A DNA stretch of 64,000 bases, taken from contig JANOFU010000071.1 of the NCBI GenBank assembly GCA_031413815.1, positions 1 to 64,000 on the forward strand, written 5' to 3'. The stretch comes from JAGVSR01 sp031413815. GTDB lineage: Bacteria; Pseudomonadota; Alphaproteobacteria; Rhizobiales; Hyphomicrobiaceae. The stretch's first letter is position 1, and every line of letters begins with the position of its first letter. The position numbers were made by a program, and so were the translations under genes. Below, piece after piece: positions 7,690-15,522 of this stretch. A model generated the notes under the pieces. That model worked only from the letters and a program-made list of their open reading frames with translations, did not search any database and was not told the origin of the DNA.

Positions 7690-7712
7690 AAAACCGGGAA
7701 TTTTTTCCCGGG
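7690..7712 (-). terminator. hairpin with T tract downstream of the 59-residue gene
   Basis: On the minus strand a 7-pair stem CCGGGAA/TTCCCGG with an AAAA loop is followed by TTTTAGAGATTTT. It lies about 56 bases past the stop of the minus-strand gene 7768-7947, the expected place for its terminator. Confidence 0.55.
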
Positions 7713-7767
7713 TTGTGAGGCCCCGGGCCGCGATGCGCCGGCGTTTTTGTAACCCAGGCGGGCGGGA

Positions 7768-7947
7768 TCATGACGTCTTTTCCGGCGGATGGCGCTTGTC
7801 GCCGCGCTTGTTCTGACGGCGCACATAAGTCACCAGCGCTTGCGGAAATTCGGCCTTGGCTTTGAGGGCTGCAATCAGCGCGTCTTCGGCTTCGACAAGT
7901 TTGTGGGCGGACCGGCCCGCGAGTTTCAGTCCGACAGCAAAGTGCAT
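7768..7947 (-). CDS. small conserved-looking protein, 59 residues
   Basis: A short gene with a strong Shine-Dalgarno AGGAGGT eight bases before ATG. The protein begins MHFAVGLKLAGRSAHKL, continues through an amphipathic helix (VEAEDALIAALKAKAEFPQAL) and ends in a basic tail (VTYVRRQNKRGDKRHPPEK). There are no membrane segments or cysteines. From memory, similar short proteins with this N-terminus are found in Bradyrhizobium relatives; this needs a database check. The tight ribosome site, helical pattern and downstream terminator together support a real gene. Function unknown; the basic tail could contact nucleic acid (inference). Confidence 0.7.
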   Translation of the reverse strand: MHFAVGLKLAGRSAHKLVEAEDALIAALKAKAEFPQALVTYVRRQNKRGDKRHPPEKTS

Positions 7948-7987
7948 CTGGACCTCCTGGCAGTGGGGGATGCGGACCGGAGGGTAG

Positions 7988-8125
7988 CATGGGATTAGGG
8001 AATGGGGAGTGGTGAATAGGGAATGGGGTTTCGGGTCTTGGGTGTCGGGGCTCGGAGGAGCGCCGCGTAGTCAAAGATCCTCATCGTTCCGAGACCCGAA
8101 ACCCGAAACCCAAGACCCGATCTCA
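7988..8125. repeat. imperfect inverted repeat of GGGTTTCGGGTCTTGGG-type arms
   Basis: Left arm around 8026-8058 (GGTTTCGGGTCTTGGGTGTC...CTCGGAG). Right arm around 8087-8120 (CGAGACCCGAAACCCGAAACCC...). It is preceded by a GGGAATGGGGAGTGGTGAATA tandem-like stretch. The arms pair with a few mismatches. No gene was seen. Confidence 0.6.
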
Positions 8126-8130
8126 TCTTT

Positions 8131-8303
8131 CCGTCATCCCGGCCGGGCCGTTTTTCACGGCGAGAGCCGGGACCCAGGAGAGTTGGCGGCGAAGCCGTCG
8201 TGTTTTTTCAGTTTGCTTATCGTGTCTGCGGCGAGTCTTTCGCTGGGTCCCGGATCTGCGCTCCCCCGGATCAAGTCCGGGGTCGCTTGTCCGGGATGAC
8301 GGA
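8131..8303. repeat. GTCATCCCGG/CCGGGATGAC palindromic element
   Basis: Bounded by CCGTCATCCCGG on the left and CCGGGATGACGG on the right. Internal GGGACCCAGG and CTGGGTCCCGG motifs face each other. Shortened relatives occur at 50381, 55581 and 63553. This is a widespread type of intergenic repeat in Rhizobiales (from memory). Confidence 0.7.
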
Positions 8304-8345
8304 ATTTTTTTTCACGGCTGCCGCACGTCCTGTGTGCCGCTCCAG

Positions 8346-8390
8346 CGGGGTCAGGCACGTCGCGGGGCCGGACGGTGTCAGACACCGTTC
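8346..8390. repeat. GGTGTCAGACACC palindrome with adjacent GGGGTCAGGCAC half-site
   Basis: A 17-base palindrome ACGGTGTC-A-GACACCGT at 8372-8388. A single GGGGTCAGGCAC half-site at 8347-8358 belongs to the family that forms full inverted repeats at 61411 and 63769. About 120 gene-free bases follow. Confidence 0.65.
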
Positions 8391-8509
8391 GATCCCATTC
8401 GCCGTCAGCCGCCGCCTACGGACAATTGGGACTCGCCAACGGAAGTGAGGAGTGGTTAATTTGAGGATTAGTCGGGTGGCGGGATGTTGCGTGAGTGTGG
8501 GGGTGGGGG

Positions 8510-9592
8510 ATGGTTTCAGATACCTTAGAGCAGTTGTCCCAAGTCTGGGAGTGGGCTGTTGAACAAGTCACTATCGCTGCTGGCGCCGCACTTGGTTTTG
8601 ATCCGACGACGGTGGTGCCCTGGGCGCAACTGATCGCCGCGCTATTGGCTATAGTCCTAACGAGTTTTGGACTTCTAAATCTGTGGCAACGGATCGGCTC
8701 ACAACGGCGCAAGCTGCTCGTTGATTACCTAAGCACCGAAGAGAAGAGACTGGATGAAAAGCGAACTGACATTGCTCGCCGTCTACAAGTTCCGCGAAAA
8801 CGTAACGAAAAACTTGAGCCGATGAATGTCGACGCTGCGCTTGAAACAGCCATTCGATACCATGAAGCTGGGAAGTTCAGAAAAGCTGAAGCCATGCTGG
8901 AGCGGCTTTATACCGCCGTCGATGATCGCAAGACGATTGCGGGGCGCCAGGCGGAGGTAGCGAAGTTGCAAGTTGCAGCAATTCATCTATTTCGCGGGTC
9001 CATGCTTGCATCGCAATGCAAGCCACTGGACGCGATCCGGCAGTTTGAGGAGGCGCTAAGTGAAGTCCCAAACGACTTCGAAGCTCGTCGCTACATCGTT
9101 GAGCAGTATCTAAAACTAGTATCGTTGAACCCGGTGCTGCGGGTCGGCTACTTGCAGAGTGCAAACAACGCTTTGAGTGAATTTACGAAGCGGGCTGCAG
9201 CCGATCCACTTCGGGTTGTCGAAGGCAAGATGCTTCAAGGTCTGATTTATGAGGCCCAAGTTAGTCTTGGGAATGCTCATCAGACACTCGTGTCAGCAGC
9301 TGAAGAAGCGAAAATTACGTCTGATCAGTTGCTTATTGCTCAAGTCAACGAACACTTGGGACGGGTATGTGAGTATCCCAACTTGGAATATTGGAAAGTG
9401 GCAAAGGAGGCTTATCAGTCTGCCGCGGCCGCTTTTCAGAAGCTAGATCGCATCGAGGACCAAGATCGTATGATCCAATGTTTTCAACGCGTATCAGAGA
9501 GGCAGGCTGCTCAATCGAAATCCGCTGCGTCAAGGCAGCTGTCGATACCAATTGCAATGCCGCCGCCTGTTAAAGACCCGAAGCTATCCTGA
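8510..9592 (+). CDS. membrane-anchored TPR-like helical protein
   Basis: 360 residues from the ATG at 8510 (a GTG five codons earlier is possible). One transmembrane segment near residues 38-60 (WAQLIAALLAIVLTSFGLLNLW) is followed by a basic, charged linker. A long helical region follows with tetratricopeptide-like periodicity (AIRYHEAGKFRKAEAMLERLY; AIRQFEEALSEVPNDFEARRYI; AKEAYQSAAAAFQKLDRIEDQ). No catalytic motif is seen. Codon usage is clearly more AT-rich than flanking genes, which suggests acquisition from elsewhere. The 3' end overlaps the convergent small membrane gene by 23 bases. Probable role: a protein-interaction scaffold on the inner membrane; partners unknown. Confidence 0.75.
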   Translation: MVSDTLEQLSQVWEWAVEQVTIAAGAALGFDPTTVVPWAQLIAALLAIVLTSFGLLNLWQRIGSQRRKLLVDYLSTEEKRLDEKRTDIARRLQVPRKRNEKLEPMNVDAALETAIRYHEAGKFRKAEAMLERLYTAVDDRKTIAGRQAEVAKLQVAAIHLFRGSMLASQCKPLDAIRQFEEALSEVPNDFEARRYIVEQYLKLVSLNPVLRVGYLQSANNALSEFTKRAAADPLRVVEGKMLQGLIYEAQVSLGNAHQTLVSAAEEAKITSDQLLIAQVNEHLGRVCEYPNLEYWKVAKEAYQSAAAAFQKLDRIEDQDRMIQCFQRVSERQAAQSKSAASRQLSIPIAMPPPVKDPKLS

Positions 9593-9827
9593 CAATCGTG
9601 CCGACTGCATACGCTCCACCGCATGCCAACAACGCATTCCCTGCGCTCTCCCACGCGGCCATGGTCAGCATGTAGCTCGCGCCGATGGCGGCGAAGCGGG
9701 CGCTGAGTTTGCGCTGCTCAAGAATGGAAATCGTCGTCAGCACGAGTACGCCGGGGATCACGGCCCATACGGGCGCGCCTGCGAAGGCGGCGAGCGACGT
9801 GGCGAGAATGGCAAGAAACGCGATCAT
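9570..9827 (-). CDS. small membrane protein, 85 residues
   Basis: Begins MIAFLAILATSLAAFAGAPVWAVIPGVLVL and has three hydrophobic stretches (residues 1-30, 50-65, 70-82), so it is an inner-membrane protein. The ATG at 9827 is preferred over an upstream TTG because GGGTG lies at a usable distance. It is convergent with the TPR-like gene and overlaps it by 23 bases. Not recognised further. Confidence 0.55.
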   Translation of the reverse strand: MIAFLAILATSLAAFAGAPVWAVIPGVLVLTTISILEQRKLSARFAAIGASYMLTMAAWESAGNALLACGGAYAVGTIVRIASGL

Positions 9828-9974
9828 GAGGTTCACCCGAATCAATCACGCGCACATACGCAACGAGAGAGTTTGGGCCGGGTAGAAGCAAGGCGCGAGG
9901 ATCGCCATCCCACAGATATGGTGTGTCAAAGCGTGATTTGCGACCCGGTGTGTCGGGCGCGTCGCGCGTCTGTT

Positions 9975-10114
9975 CCCTCTCCCTATGGGAGAGGGCAGGT
10001 TCGCCATGACTTAGCTTCAGCTAAGTCATCCTCGGCGAACCGGGTGAGGGGTTACGGTCCCTCAGTTTCGAAATCAAAACCCCTCACCCCAACCCTCTCC
10101 CTATGGGAGAGGGA
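9975..10114. repeat. composite palindromic repeat, GTTCGC subtype (copy C)
   Basis: The outer arms are CCCTCTCCCTATGGGAGAGGG at both ends. Inside, GGTTCGCC (9998-10005) pairs with GGCGAACC (10034-10041), enclosing ATGACTTAGCT/AGCTAAGTCAT. Then comes GGGTGAGGGG...CCCCTCACCC. A sister copy is at 36422. The following 250 bases up to 10364 hold a GCGGGGATGACGGG half repeat and no supported gene. Confidence 0.75.
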
Positions 10115-10364
10115 GTGACGCCGCAGGACCGCTTGGTCCGGTGCAGGATCACGGTGCATTTTGGTTTCGCACACCACCGGCACGATCGCTATCGCGACGC
10201 GGGGATGACGGGATGAGAGAGCGGCGTAGGGCGCATGAGGTTTGCGATCTTGCGAACTGGAATGCGCCGAATGGCGACGAACTCCGGCGCACTGCGCGCG
10301 CTAAGTGCAAAGCCGGGGCTATTGACGCCCTACGGTGCGGTGGCTGTGCGGGCTACGGGCTGTT

Positions 10365-10922
10365 TCATGCGGGTTTGGGTGGCCACAGTGACGGGGCCGC
10401 CGGTGCTGTGTTTGCCGTTGGCGCTTGCCCCTCCAGCCGGGCTTTCGTGGCTTGCCGTTCAAGCTGGCGAACGTATTCCTCCTCGGCAAGCGCATTTGGG
10501 TAATACACACGACCTAGATCGTCACTCCTGAGTTGATCTCCAAGTCCAAGGTCAACGGCCATGTCAGTGAGAAGTTTTTGCGTCCGCTCTTCTTGCACAT
10601 GGCGTGGCAACTTCTTCGAGGCATCAAACGAAACAAAAAGTTCGGCCCACGCATCCCGTACTGCGCGGCAGTCGTGAAAGACGACGTCGACTAGATTGAG
10701 TGCACGGACCCCGTCAAGAGAGGCAAGTGAAGCGCGTTCTTGCATTAGAGCCGCAAACACGTGCAGTTTCAAACGCCGGCGTTCGTTATCGCGCTCGGAA
10801 GTTTGCCGAAGATCTTCGCCCAACTTGGCAGCAGACCGTGGCGCTTGCCACGCAGCAAAGGCTGCAAACCCCGCGGCCATCGCGGAAAGTGTAGCAAATG
10901 CCAACTGGACCCACTCAGACAT
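10365..10922 (-). CDS. DUF6680-like membrane-anchored protein
   Basis: 185 residues. The N-terminal hydrophobic helix (WVQLAFATLSAMAAGFAAFAAW) is followed by a basic coiled segment (LGEDLRQTSERDNERRRLKL), then a conserved-looking core: HVFAALMQERASLASLDGVRALNLVDVVFHDCRAVRDAWAEL, LLTDMAVDLGL, and LGRVYYPNALAEEEYVRQ. The layout resembles the DUF6680 family (recalled, not verified), whose function is unknown. The start ATG overlaps the stop of the preceding gene in ATGTCTGA, so translation is probably coupled. The Pro/Ala C-terminus is probably disordered. The pair sits in a lower-GC accessory patch. Confidence 0.65.
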   Translation of the reverse strand: MSEWVQLAFATLSAMAAGFAAFAAWQAPRSAAKLGEDLRQTSERDNERRRLKLHVFAALMQERASLASLDGVRALNLVDVVFHDCRAVRDAWAELFVSFDASKKLPRHVQEERTQKLLTDMAVDLGLGDQLRSDDLGRVYYPNALAEEEYVRQLERQATKARLEGQAPTANTAPAAPSLWPPKPA

Positions 10923-11268
10923 CGAGCCCCCGCAACCTCACAAGTTTCACGTTCACTGGCCCCAATGGGGTCTCGATCCGCATACACTCCCGTTGGGTAA
11001 AGTCTGTTGGGAGTGATAACTTCACTTCATAGGAGATGCCGTCCGGGCCGCTAGTTGCTCCTTGGATTGTATTTCCGCCGGGCGGCAGCGAGACGGTGAG
11101 CATGCCCTCCATGCCCCCAGTCGGCAATTCGCGATAGCGACCATCGAACTTGGTGCCCATTGGATCGGCCCCCACAATACTTCCCTTTCGAAATACAAAA
11201 ACCGCGAATCCATTCGACTCGCGACCAGACATATACGCGCTGTAAAAGCCGTTCACGGTATCACTCAT
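10915..11268 (-). CDS. GrlR-like small regulatory protein
   Basis: 117 residues beginning MSDTVNGFYSAYMSGRESNGFAVFVFRKGSIVGADPMGTKFDGRYRE. The pattern of NGFYS.., followed by GSIVGAD and a DGRY strand, matches the beta-barrel GrlR family, first known as a negative regulator of type III secretion in attaching-effacing enterobacteria but widespread in proteobacteria without that system. The second half (GGNTIQGATSGPDGISYEVKLSLP) fits the same lipocalin-like barrel. It overlaps the DUF6680-like gene by 8 bases, so the two form an operon. No type III secretion genes are in the window, so its target is unknown. Confidence 0.65.
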   Translation of the reverse strand: MSDTVNGFYSAYMSGRESNGFAVFVFRKGSIVGADPMGTKFDGRYRELPTGGMEGMLTVSLPPGGNTIQGATSGPDGISYEVKLSLPTDFTQRECMRIETPLGPVNVKLVRLRGLDV

Positions 11269-11491
11269 TGCCAGCCTCGCAGAACCAGGGGGTGGTTCTT
11301 AATTCAGTTTGATGTTGGATCGCCGGAAGAACAATCAAGAGGGGCGCATATTCTTAAAGTCGTGGACCAATCACACATATCGATTGTTTCCAAAGACGAA
11401 TCGTGATTTCGCGCCGCCAAAAGCCCAATGCGGATCAAAGCAATTGTTTTATCGCTGTTGAAACGTTTCGAAGGTTACAGCTTATCAACCT

Positions 11492-12514
11492 CTACCTCCC
11501 TGAGTGCATCCCCCACCGCTCCTCTTGAACTCGAATGTCGGCTAACATCCGGTCGAGAAGCAAACACGTCCGCTTGAACAAATCACTCCCCCGGCGGTAG
11601 TCCGCCGGGGCGAAGAAGTCGACGCGGCCGGCATTGAACAGGTCGAGACATTTGGTGGCGGGTTCGCCCGGCGTGTGAACGGCAATGGCGTGGCCGCCGG
11701 ACTTTTTCATGAGCGCCATCGACGGCACGTCGGTGTCGCCGTCGCCGAAGTAGATCATGTTGGAAAACGGAATCGGGCGCGCGTCTTCCGGCATGTGCGC
11801 GTTGATGCTCTCGGACTGGTCCTCGATGCCCTTATTGATGCGGAACAGATATTGCGTCTTGCCGGTGTCTGTGATGACGCGCTTGGGGAACGGGGTCTCG
11901 TAGGGCTCGAACCAGTATTCGGACGCGAACACGTTGTGGAAGTGGTGATAGATCGGCGTGCCTTCGACAATCTCGGTGAGGCCCGATGAGACGAGGTAAT
12001 GGCGCAGCGTGACGCCGCTGCTCTCTGAGCGCAGCGCGACGTAGGCCGCGATTTCGTCAAACCACGTTTGCACGCCCTGATAGAGTTCGACGGCCGCACC
12101 TTGCGCGACGAGATCGGCGCGGTCGATCTTCAGGCCTTTATCTTTGGCCTTCTTGTACATCAGGTGCATGTAGGTGATCAGCGGATCGGCGCCCTGGGCT
12201 TTGGCAACGCGCCCGCACTCGGCCCAGAAGTCCTTGGCGTCGATGCCAAGCTGCGGCAGGAACGAATATTCCTGCATCGGCTTGGGCGACAGCGTGCCGT
12301 CGAAATCGTAGACTAGCGCGATCGTCTTTTTCGTGTAGCCGGAGGCCGGCGCTTTCGCGTTGGAGTTGGCCGCGCGTTGGGCAGGCTTGGCCGCCGCAGT
12401 TGTCTTGCTTGCGGATTTCGCGGGTGGTGCTTGCGGTGCTGCCGCTTCGATCGCTTCGCGCATGCGTTCCGCGACCTTGTCCGCCCGCTTTGCACCACTC
12501 GCCCGCTCAGTCAT
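11492..12514 (-). CDS. HAD-superfamily phosphatase (phosphoserine-phosphatase-like)
   Basis: 340 residues. A low-complexity Ala/Lys/Pro N-terminus (about 60 residues) precedes a HAD core. Motif I is YDFDGTLSP near residue 70 (nucleophile Asp and acid/base Asp). Motif II is HYLVSSGL near 173, motif III lies in the KRVITDTGKTQY region, and motif IV is MIYFGDGDTDVPSM near 260. The long cap between motifs I and II suits the phosphoserine-phosphatase-like subgroup. The substrate is not evident from sequence. It lies alone on the minus strand, and about 220 bases downstream carry no gene. Upstream, paired GGTGTCTGACACC palindromes lie between it and the next gene. Confidence 0.85.
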   Translation of the reverse strand: MTERASGAKRADKVAERMREAIEAAAPQAPPAKSASKTTAAAKPAQRAANSNAKAPASGYTKKTIALVYDFDGTLSPKPMQEYSFLPQLGIDAKDFWAECGRVAKAQGADPLITYMHLMYKKAKDKGLKIDRADLVAQGAAVELYQGVQTWFDEIAAYVALRSESSGVTLRHYLVSSGLTEIVEGTPIYHHFHNVFASEYWFEPYETPFPKRVITDTGKTQYLFRINKGIEDQSESINAHMPEDARPIPFSNMIYFGDGDTDVPSMALMKKSGGHAIAVHTPGEPATKCLDLFNAGRVDFFAPADYRRGSDLFKRTCLLLDRMLADIRVQEERWGMHSGR

Positions 12515-12540
12515 CCGAATGCTCCGTTATCGAAAATGGG

Positions 12541-12595
12541 AAGTGGTGTCAGACACCATTGAAGTGGTGTCTGACACCGGTCGCGCGACACCGGT
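12541..12595. repeat. paired GGTGTCTGACACC palindromes
   Basis: Two palindromes 20 bases apart: GTGGTGTCAGACACCA at 12543-12558 and GTGGTGTCTGACACCG at 12563-12578. A third partial CGACACCGGTC follows. They lie directly upstream of the HAD gene. Similar pairs occur at 16558 and 45983. Confidence 0.7.
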
Positions 12596-12663
12596 CACGC
12601 CGTCGATACAACTTTGAGGATTGTTGTGCGATGATTCGGGCGGCGGGTTGAAGGCGGGATGTC

Positions 12664-12770
12664 ACCCTCTCCCCGTCGTTTGCGGGGAGAGGGTCGGGGT
12701 GAGGGGCAGCCGATTGCTCGAGCGTTACTGCCCCTCACCCTAGCCCTCTCCCCGCAAGCGGGGAGAGGGG
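12664..12770. repeat. composite palindromic repeat, GCAGC subtype (copy D)
   Basis: CCCTCTCCCC...GGGGAGAGGG, then GGGGTGAGGGGCAG pairing with CTGCCCCTCACCC, then CCCTCTCCCCGCAAGCGGGGAGAGGGG. It lies just past the 3' end of the His-tailed redoxin gene. Confidence 0.8.
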
Positions 12771-12858
12771 ATTGGCCATCAATAGCCGCGGGCGCCGTTG
12801 CCAGCCGTCTTGATCAGGACGCGCAGCCGCATCCGGGATCGCCGCAGTTTCGGGTTTT

Positions 12859-13575
12859 CTACGCTTTGGCCGATTTCGTTTTGGCGGGTCCGTGGTCATG
12901 GTCGTGGGCGTCGTGTGCACCGCCACAGCATCCGCCGTCGGCACTGTGTTCATGGCTGTGGTCATGATCATGCGCGTGGTGCGCGCCGCCGCAGCAACTG
13001 CCGTCGTGCGCGTGGTCGTGGCCATGCTCATGGCTGTGCGCGTCGGGATCGACCAACGCGGCCGCTAAGCGCCGCTCAACCGCCATCGAGTGTTCGCGCG
13101 GCGCGTTGGGGGCTTCCATGCACAGCGCCATCAGTTCGGCGGCGATGCGGATGTCGTCGACCTGGCCGAGATAGTGGCGGCGCAGGCGGCCCTGGCGGTC
13201 AAAGATCAACGTCGTCGGCGTGCCCTGGATTTCGTAGGCGTCCATGGTTTTGGGAAGGTCTGTGCCGTTGGGCTCATCCTTGGCGACCGGGAACGTGAAG
13301 TCCTTCGTGCCAATGAACTCTTCGAGAGCTGTCGCGGATTGGGTGCCGGGATCTTCGAACGCCGTGTTGAGCCCGAGGACGACGACTTCATCGTCGCTGA
13401 AGTTCGTGGCGAGCCGCTCGGCTTGCGGGAGGCCGTGCTTCAACGAGCCGGGACAATGCATCTGGAACGCGGTCACCAGCACGACTTTGCCTTTGAGCGC
13501 GGCCAGCGGTTTGGGCTCGGGCGTGTTCAGCCAAGCGGAGACCGTCAGCTCGGGTGGGTTCTGGGGGTCGAACAT
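12859..13575 (-). CDS. redoxin/TlpA-like protein with His/Cys-rich metal-binding tail
   Basis: 238 residues from the ATG at 13575, which has AGAAGGA at the right distance. Residues 1-155 are a thioredoxin-like (redoxin/AhpC-TSA) domain: LKGKVVLVTAFQMHCPGSLKHGLPQ has a single redox Cys followed by PGS instead of CxxC, then TFPVAKDEPNGTDLPKTMDAYEIQGTPTTLIFDRQG with the cis-Pro strand. The last 60 residues form two copies of a GSCCGGAHHAHDHDH-type motif plus HSHEHGHDHAHD, a strong metal-binding signature. No signal peptide was found, so it is probably cytoplasmic. Peroxidase or copper/zinc/nickel-linked redox function is inference. Confidence 0.8.
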   Translation of the reverse strand: MFDPQNPPELTVSAWLNTPEPKPLAALKGKVVLVTAFQMHCPGSLKHGLPQAERLATNFSDDEVVVLGLNTAFEDPGTQSATALEEFIGTKDFTFPVAKDEPNGTDLPKTMDAYEIQGTPTTLIFDRQGRLRRHYLGQVDDIRIAAELMALCMEAPNAPREHSMAVERRLAAALVDPDAHSHEHGHDHAHDGSCCGGAHHAHDHDHSHEHSADGGCCGGAHDAHDHDHGPAKTKSAKA

Positions 13576-13771
13576 GGAAGCGTCCTTCTGCGGCATGGCC
13601 GGGCGGGAGTGGGTTCGTTGGCCCCTATATATGCGATCCAGGCCGCGCGCGGCAGGGGCGGAGGGCCGCAGCGCACCAGAAAAGCCTGTGCGAGGGGTGC
13701 GCCGTTGCTTGACAGCGCGGCAGGGGCGGGCGACGAGCGGCGGAACCTCACGTCAGTAAAAGGCAAGCGCC

Positions 13772-14359
13772 ATGGCCAACTCCTCACAATCATCCAATGC
13801 CGCCGCCAATCGCGCGCGGTTGATCGAGATCGTCAAGGCGCGGTCATTCCAGGAAGGCCCGGAGATGACGCTGGCGTCCGGCAAAAAATCGACGGTCTAT
13901 TTCAACATGAAGCCGGCGATGCTCGACAGCGAGGGCGCGCATCTGATTGCGACGATGATCCTCGATCAATTGGAGGGGGTGGAGGCCGATCTCGTTGGTG
14001 GGTTGGAAATGGGTGCGGTGCCGATTGCGTCGGCGGTGACGGCAGTGGCGCATTCCCGTGGGCGCAAGCTGCCAGCGTTTTTCGTCCGGAAGCAGGCCAA
14101 GGAGCACGGCACCAAGTCGCTGATCGAGGGTCTCGGCCGCGACGAGACGATGGTGGGTCAGAAGGTTGTGATTGTCGAAGACGTGACGACGACGGGTGGC
14201 TCGTCGATCAAGGCGGCGGCAGCGATCCGCGCGGCGGGCGGCACAATCGTGCGCGTGATCACGATTGTCGACCGGCAGGAGGGCGCGCACGAGGCGTTCG
14301 CGGCTGCCGGGATTGAGTTACACCCGCTGCTGGTGCTGGCGGACTTTAAGGGGCGGTGA
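13772..14359 (+). CDS. pyrE: orotate phosphoribosyltransferase
   Basis: Converts orotate plus PRPP to OMP in pyrimidine synthesis. 195 residues, typical of the alphaproteobacterial form. Seen: FQEGPEMTLASGKKSTVYFNMKPAMLDSEG near residues 27-55, VGGLEMGAVPIASAV near 75, FFVRKQAKEHGTKSLIEG near 105, and the PRPP-binding VVIVEDVTTTGGSSIKAA near 130-147 (two acidic residues followed by TTTGGS). The start has AAAGG upstream. It is divergent from the His-tailed redoxin gene and convergent with the lysine-rich gene 26 bases downstream. Confidence 0.96.
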   Translation: MANSSQSSNAAANRARLIEIVKARSFQEGPEMTLASGKKSTVYFNMKPAMLDSEGAHLIATMILDQLEGVEADLVGGLEMGAVPIASAVTAVAHSRGRKLPAFFVRKQAKEHGTKSLIEGLGRDETMVGQKVVIVEDVTTTGGSSIKAAAAIRAAGGTIVRVITIVDRQEGAHEAFAAAGIELHPLLVLADFKGR

Positions 14360-14385
14360 TCGCGGCCTACGCGATCCTGCCAGCC

Positions 14386-15522
14386 TCACTCAGCTTTTGA
14401 TTTCGATGTTTTTTCAGTTTTTGCGGTCGCATCGTCCTTGCTTGTCGCGGCGACTTTGGCGGTCTTGCTGGTCTTTTTGACGGTTGCGGATTTGGCCGTG
14501 GCCTTAGTGGTCTTCACGGATTTTTCAACCGCGGCAAGCTTGGTGGCCTTGACCGCTTTGCCGTCCGCCGTTGACTTGGCGGACTTGGCAACGCTGTCCG
14601 GCTTGCCCGTCTTTGACGCGTCCGCTTTGTTCAACGTCTTTGCGGACTTCGTGGTCTTCTCAACGCTGGCGATTTTGTTGCCGGTCGCGGCTTTTGCAAC
14701 AGCGGGTGTCTTCGCGGCCTTGGCAGCAGGCTTTGCGCTGCCGTTGGAAGCAACGGCCGCAGATGTCACCGCTTTGCCAGCTTTCACGCCGGCCGATGGC
14801 TTTGCGGATTTGCCAGCATTGGCCGCGTTGCTGGCTTTGCCCGGCTTACCGTTGTTGCCTGTGCTGGCGATTTTAGCGCCTGTGCTGCCCGTTTTCGAAC
14901 TCTGTGCCTTGCCGGAATCTTTCAGTTGCTTGACGCTCGCCTTGCTGGACGTGCCGCCTGATGCGTTTAAGGCGGCAACCTGTGTCGCCGTCTTCCCGGA
15001 TTTTGAGAGCGGGGTCGCTTTTGCGGTTTTGGCAGTCGCCGTCTTCTTTTCAACCGTGCTCAGTTTGGCCGTTTTGGATGGTTGCCCGGTGCCCGGCTTT
15101 TTCTGCGCGCCAGCGGATTTGGATTTATCCTTTGGCTTGGAGGCTGCCGTCTCTTTGGCGCTACTTGATTTCCTCGCGCTCCCTGTTTTCTTGGCGGTCT
15201 CAGCCGTCTTGGCCGGTAGGGCGTCCGGCTTGTCGAGCTTCGCCTTGTAGGTCTCGATGTCCGCCTTGGTGATGTCGCCCGAGTCCACAAGCGCGACGAT
15301 GCACGGCGAAGAGAGCCCCGGTCCGACCCCCCGCATACATTGGCGCAACCCGTCGCTGCCGACCGAGTGGGCGCTGCAGTGCTGGAGATAGTCGCCCTGG
15401 CAGGCGCTCTTGACCTTGTCGCTTACGGCCTGGGCGGCAGGGATCACGGCGATCACTGCTACGGCCATAGCCGCAGCGCGTACGGCGCACCTGTATAGTC
15501 GCAGTTTCGATATGCCCATCAT
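14386..15522 (-). CDS. exported protein with Lys/Ala/Ser/Thr-rich histone-like tail
   Basis: 378 residues. The ATG at 15522 has GAGAGG ten bases upstream; a TTG further up is possible. Signal peptide: SKLRLYRCAVRAAAMAVAVIAVIPAAQA. Residues about 28-95 form a small Cys-containing domain (SACQGDYLQHCSAH; LRQCMRGVG; SSPCIVALVDSGDITKADIETYKAKL), with four Cys likely paired. The remaining 280 residues are low-complexity Lys/Ala/Ser/Thr with many AKxAK, VEKxxKT and GKxAK repeats, like histone H1 or PAKKA tails. The signal peptide argues against a nucleoid role; binding of anionic polymers at the envelope is a guess. The tail is rich in slippage-prone repeats. Confidence 0.75.
   Translation of the reverse strand: MMGISKLRLYRCAVRAAAMAVAVIAVIPAAQAVSDKVKSACQGDYLQHCSAHSVGSDGLRQCMRGVGPGLSSPCIVALVDSGDITKADIETYKAKLDKPDALPAKTAETAKKTGSARKSSSAKETAASKPKDKSKSAGAQKKPGTGQPSKTAKLSTVEKKTATAKTAKATPLSKSGKTATQVAALNASGGTSSKASVKQLKDSGKAQSSKTGSTGAKIASTGNNGKPGKASNAANAGKSAKPSAGVKAGKAVTSAAVASNGSAKPAAKAAKTPAVAKAATGNKIASVEKTTKSAKTLNKADASKTGKPDSVAKSAKSTADGKAVKATKLAAVEKSVKTTKATAKSATVKKTSKTAKVAATSKDDATAKTEKTSKSKAE

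Noticed and set aside
14438..15250. Hydrophobic plus-strand frame of 270 residues opposite the Lys/Ala-rich gene
   Set aside because: Reverse complement of Lys/Ala/Thr codons automatically gives Leu/Ala/Phe/Val; no ribosome site.
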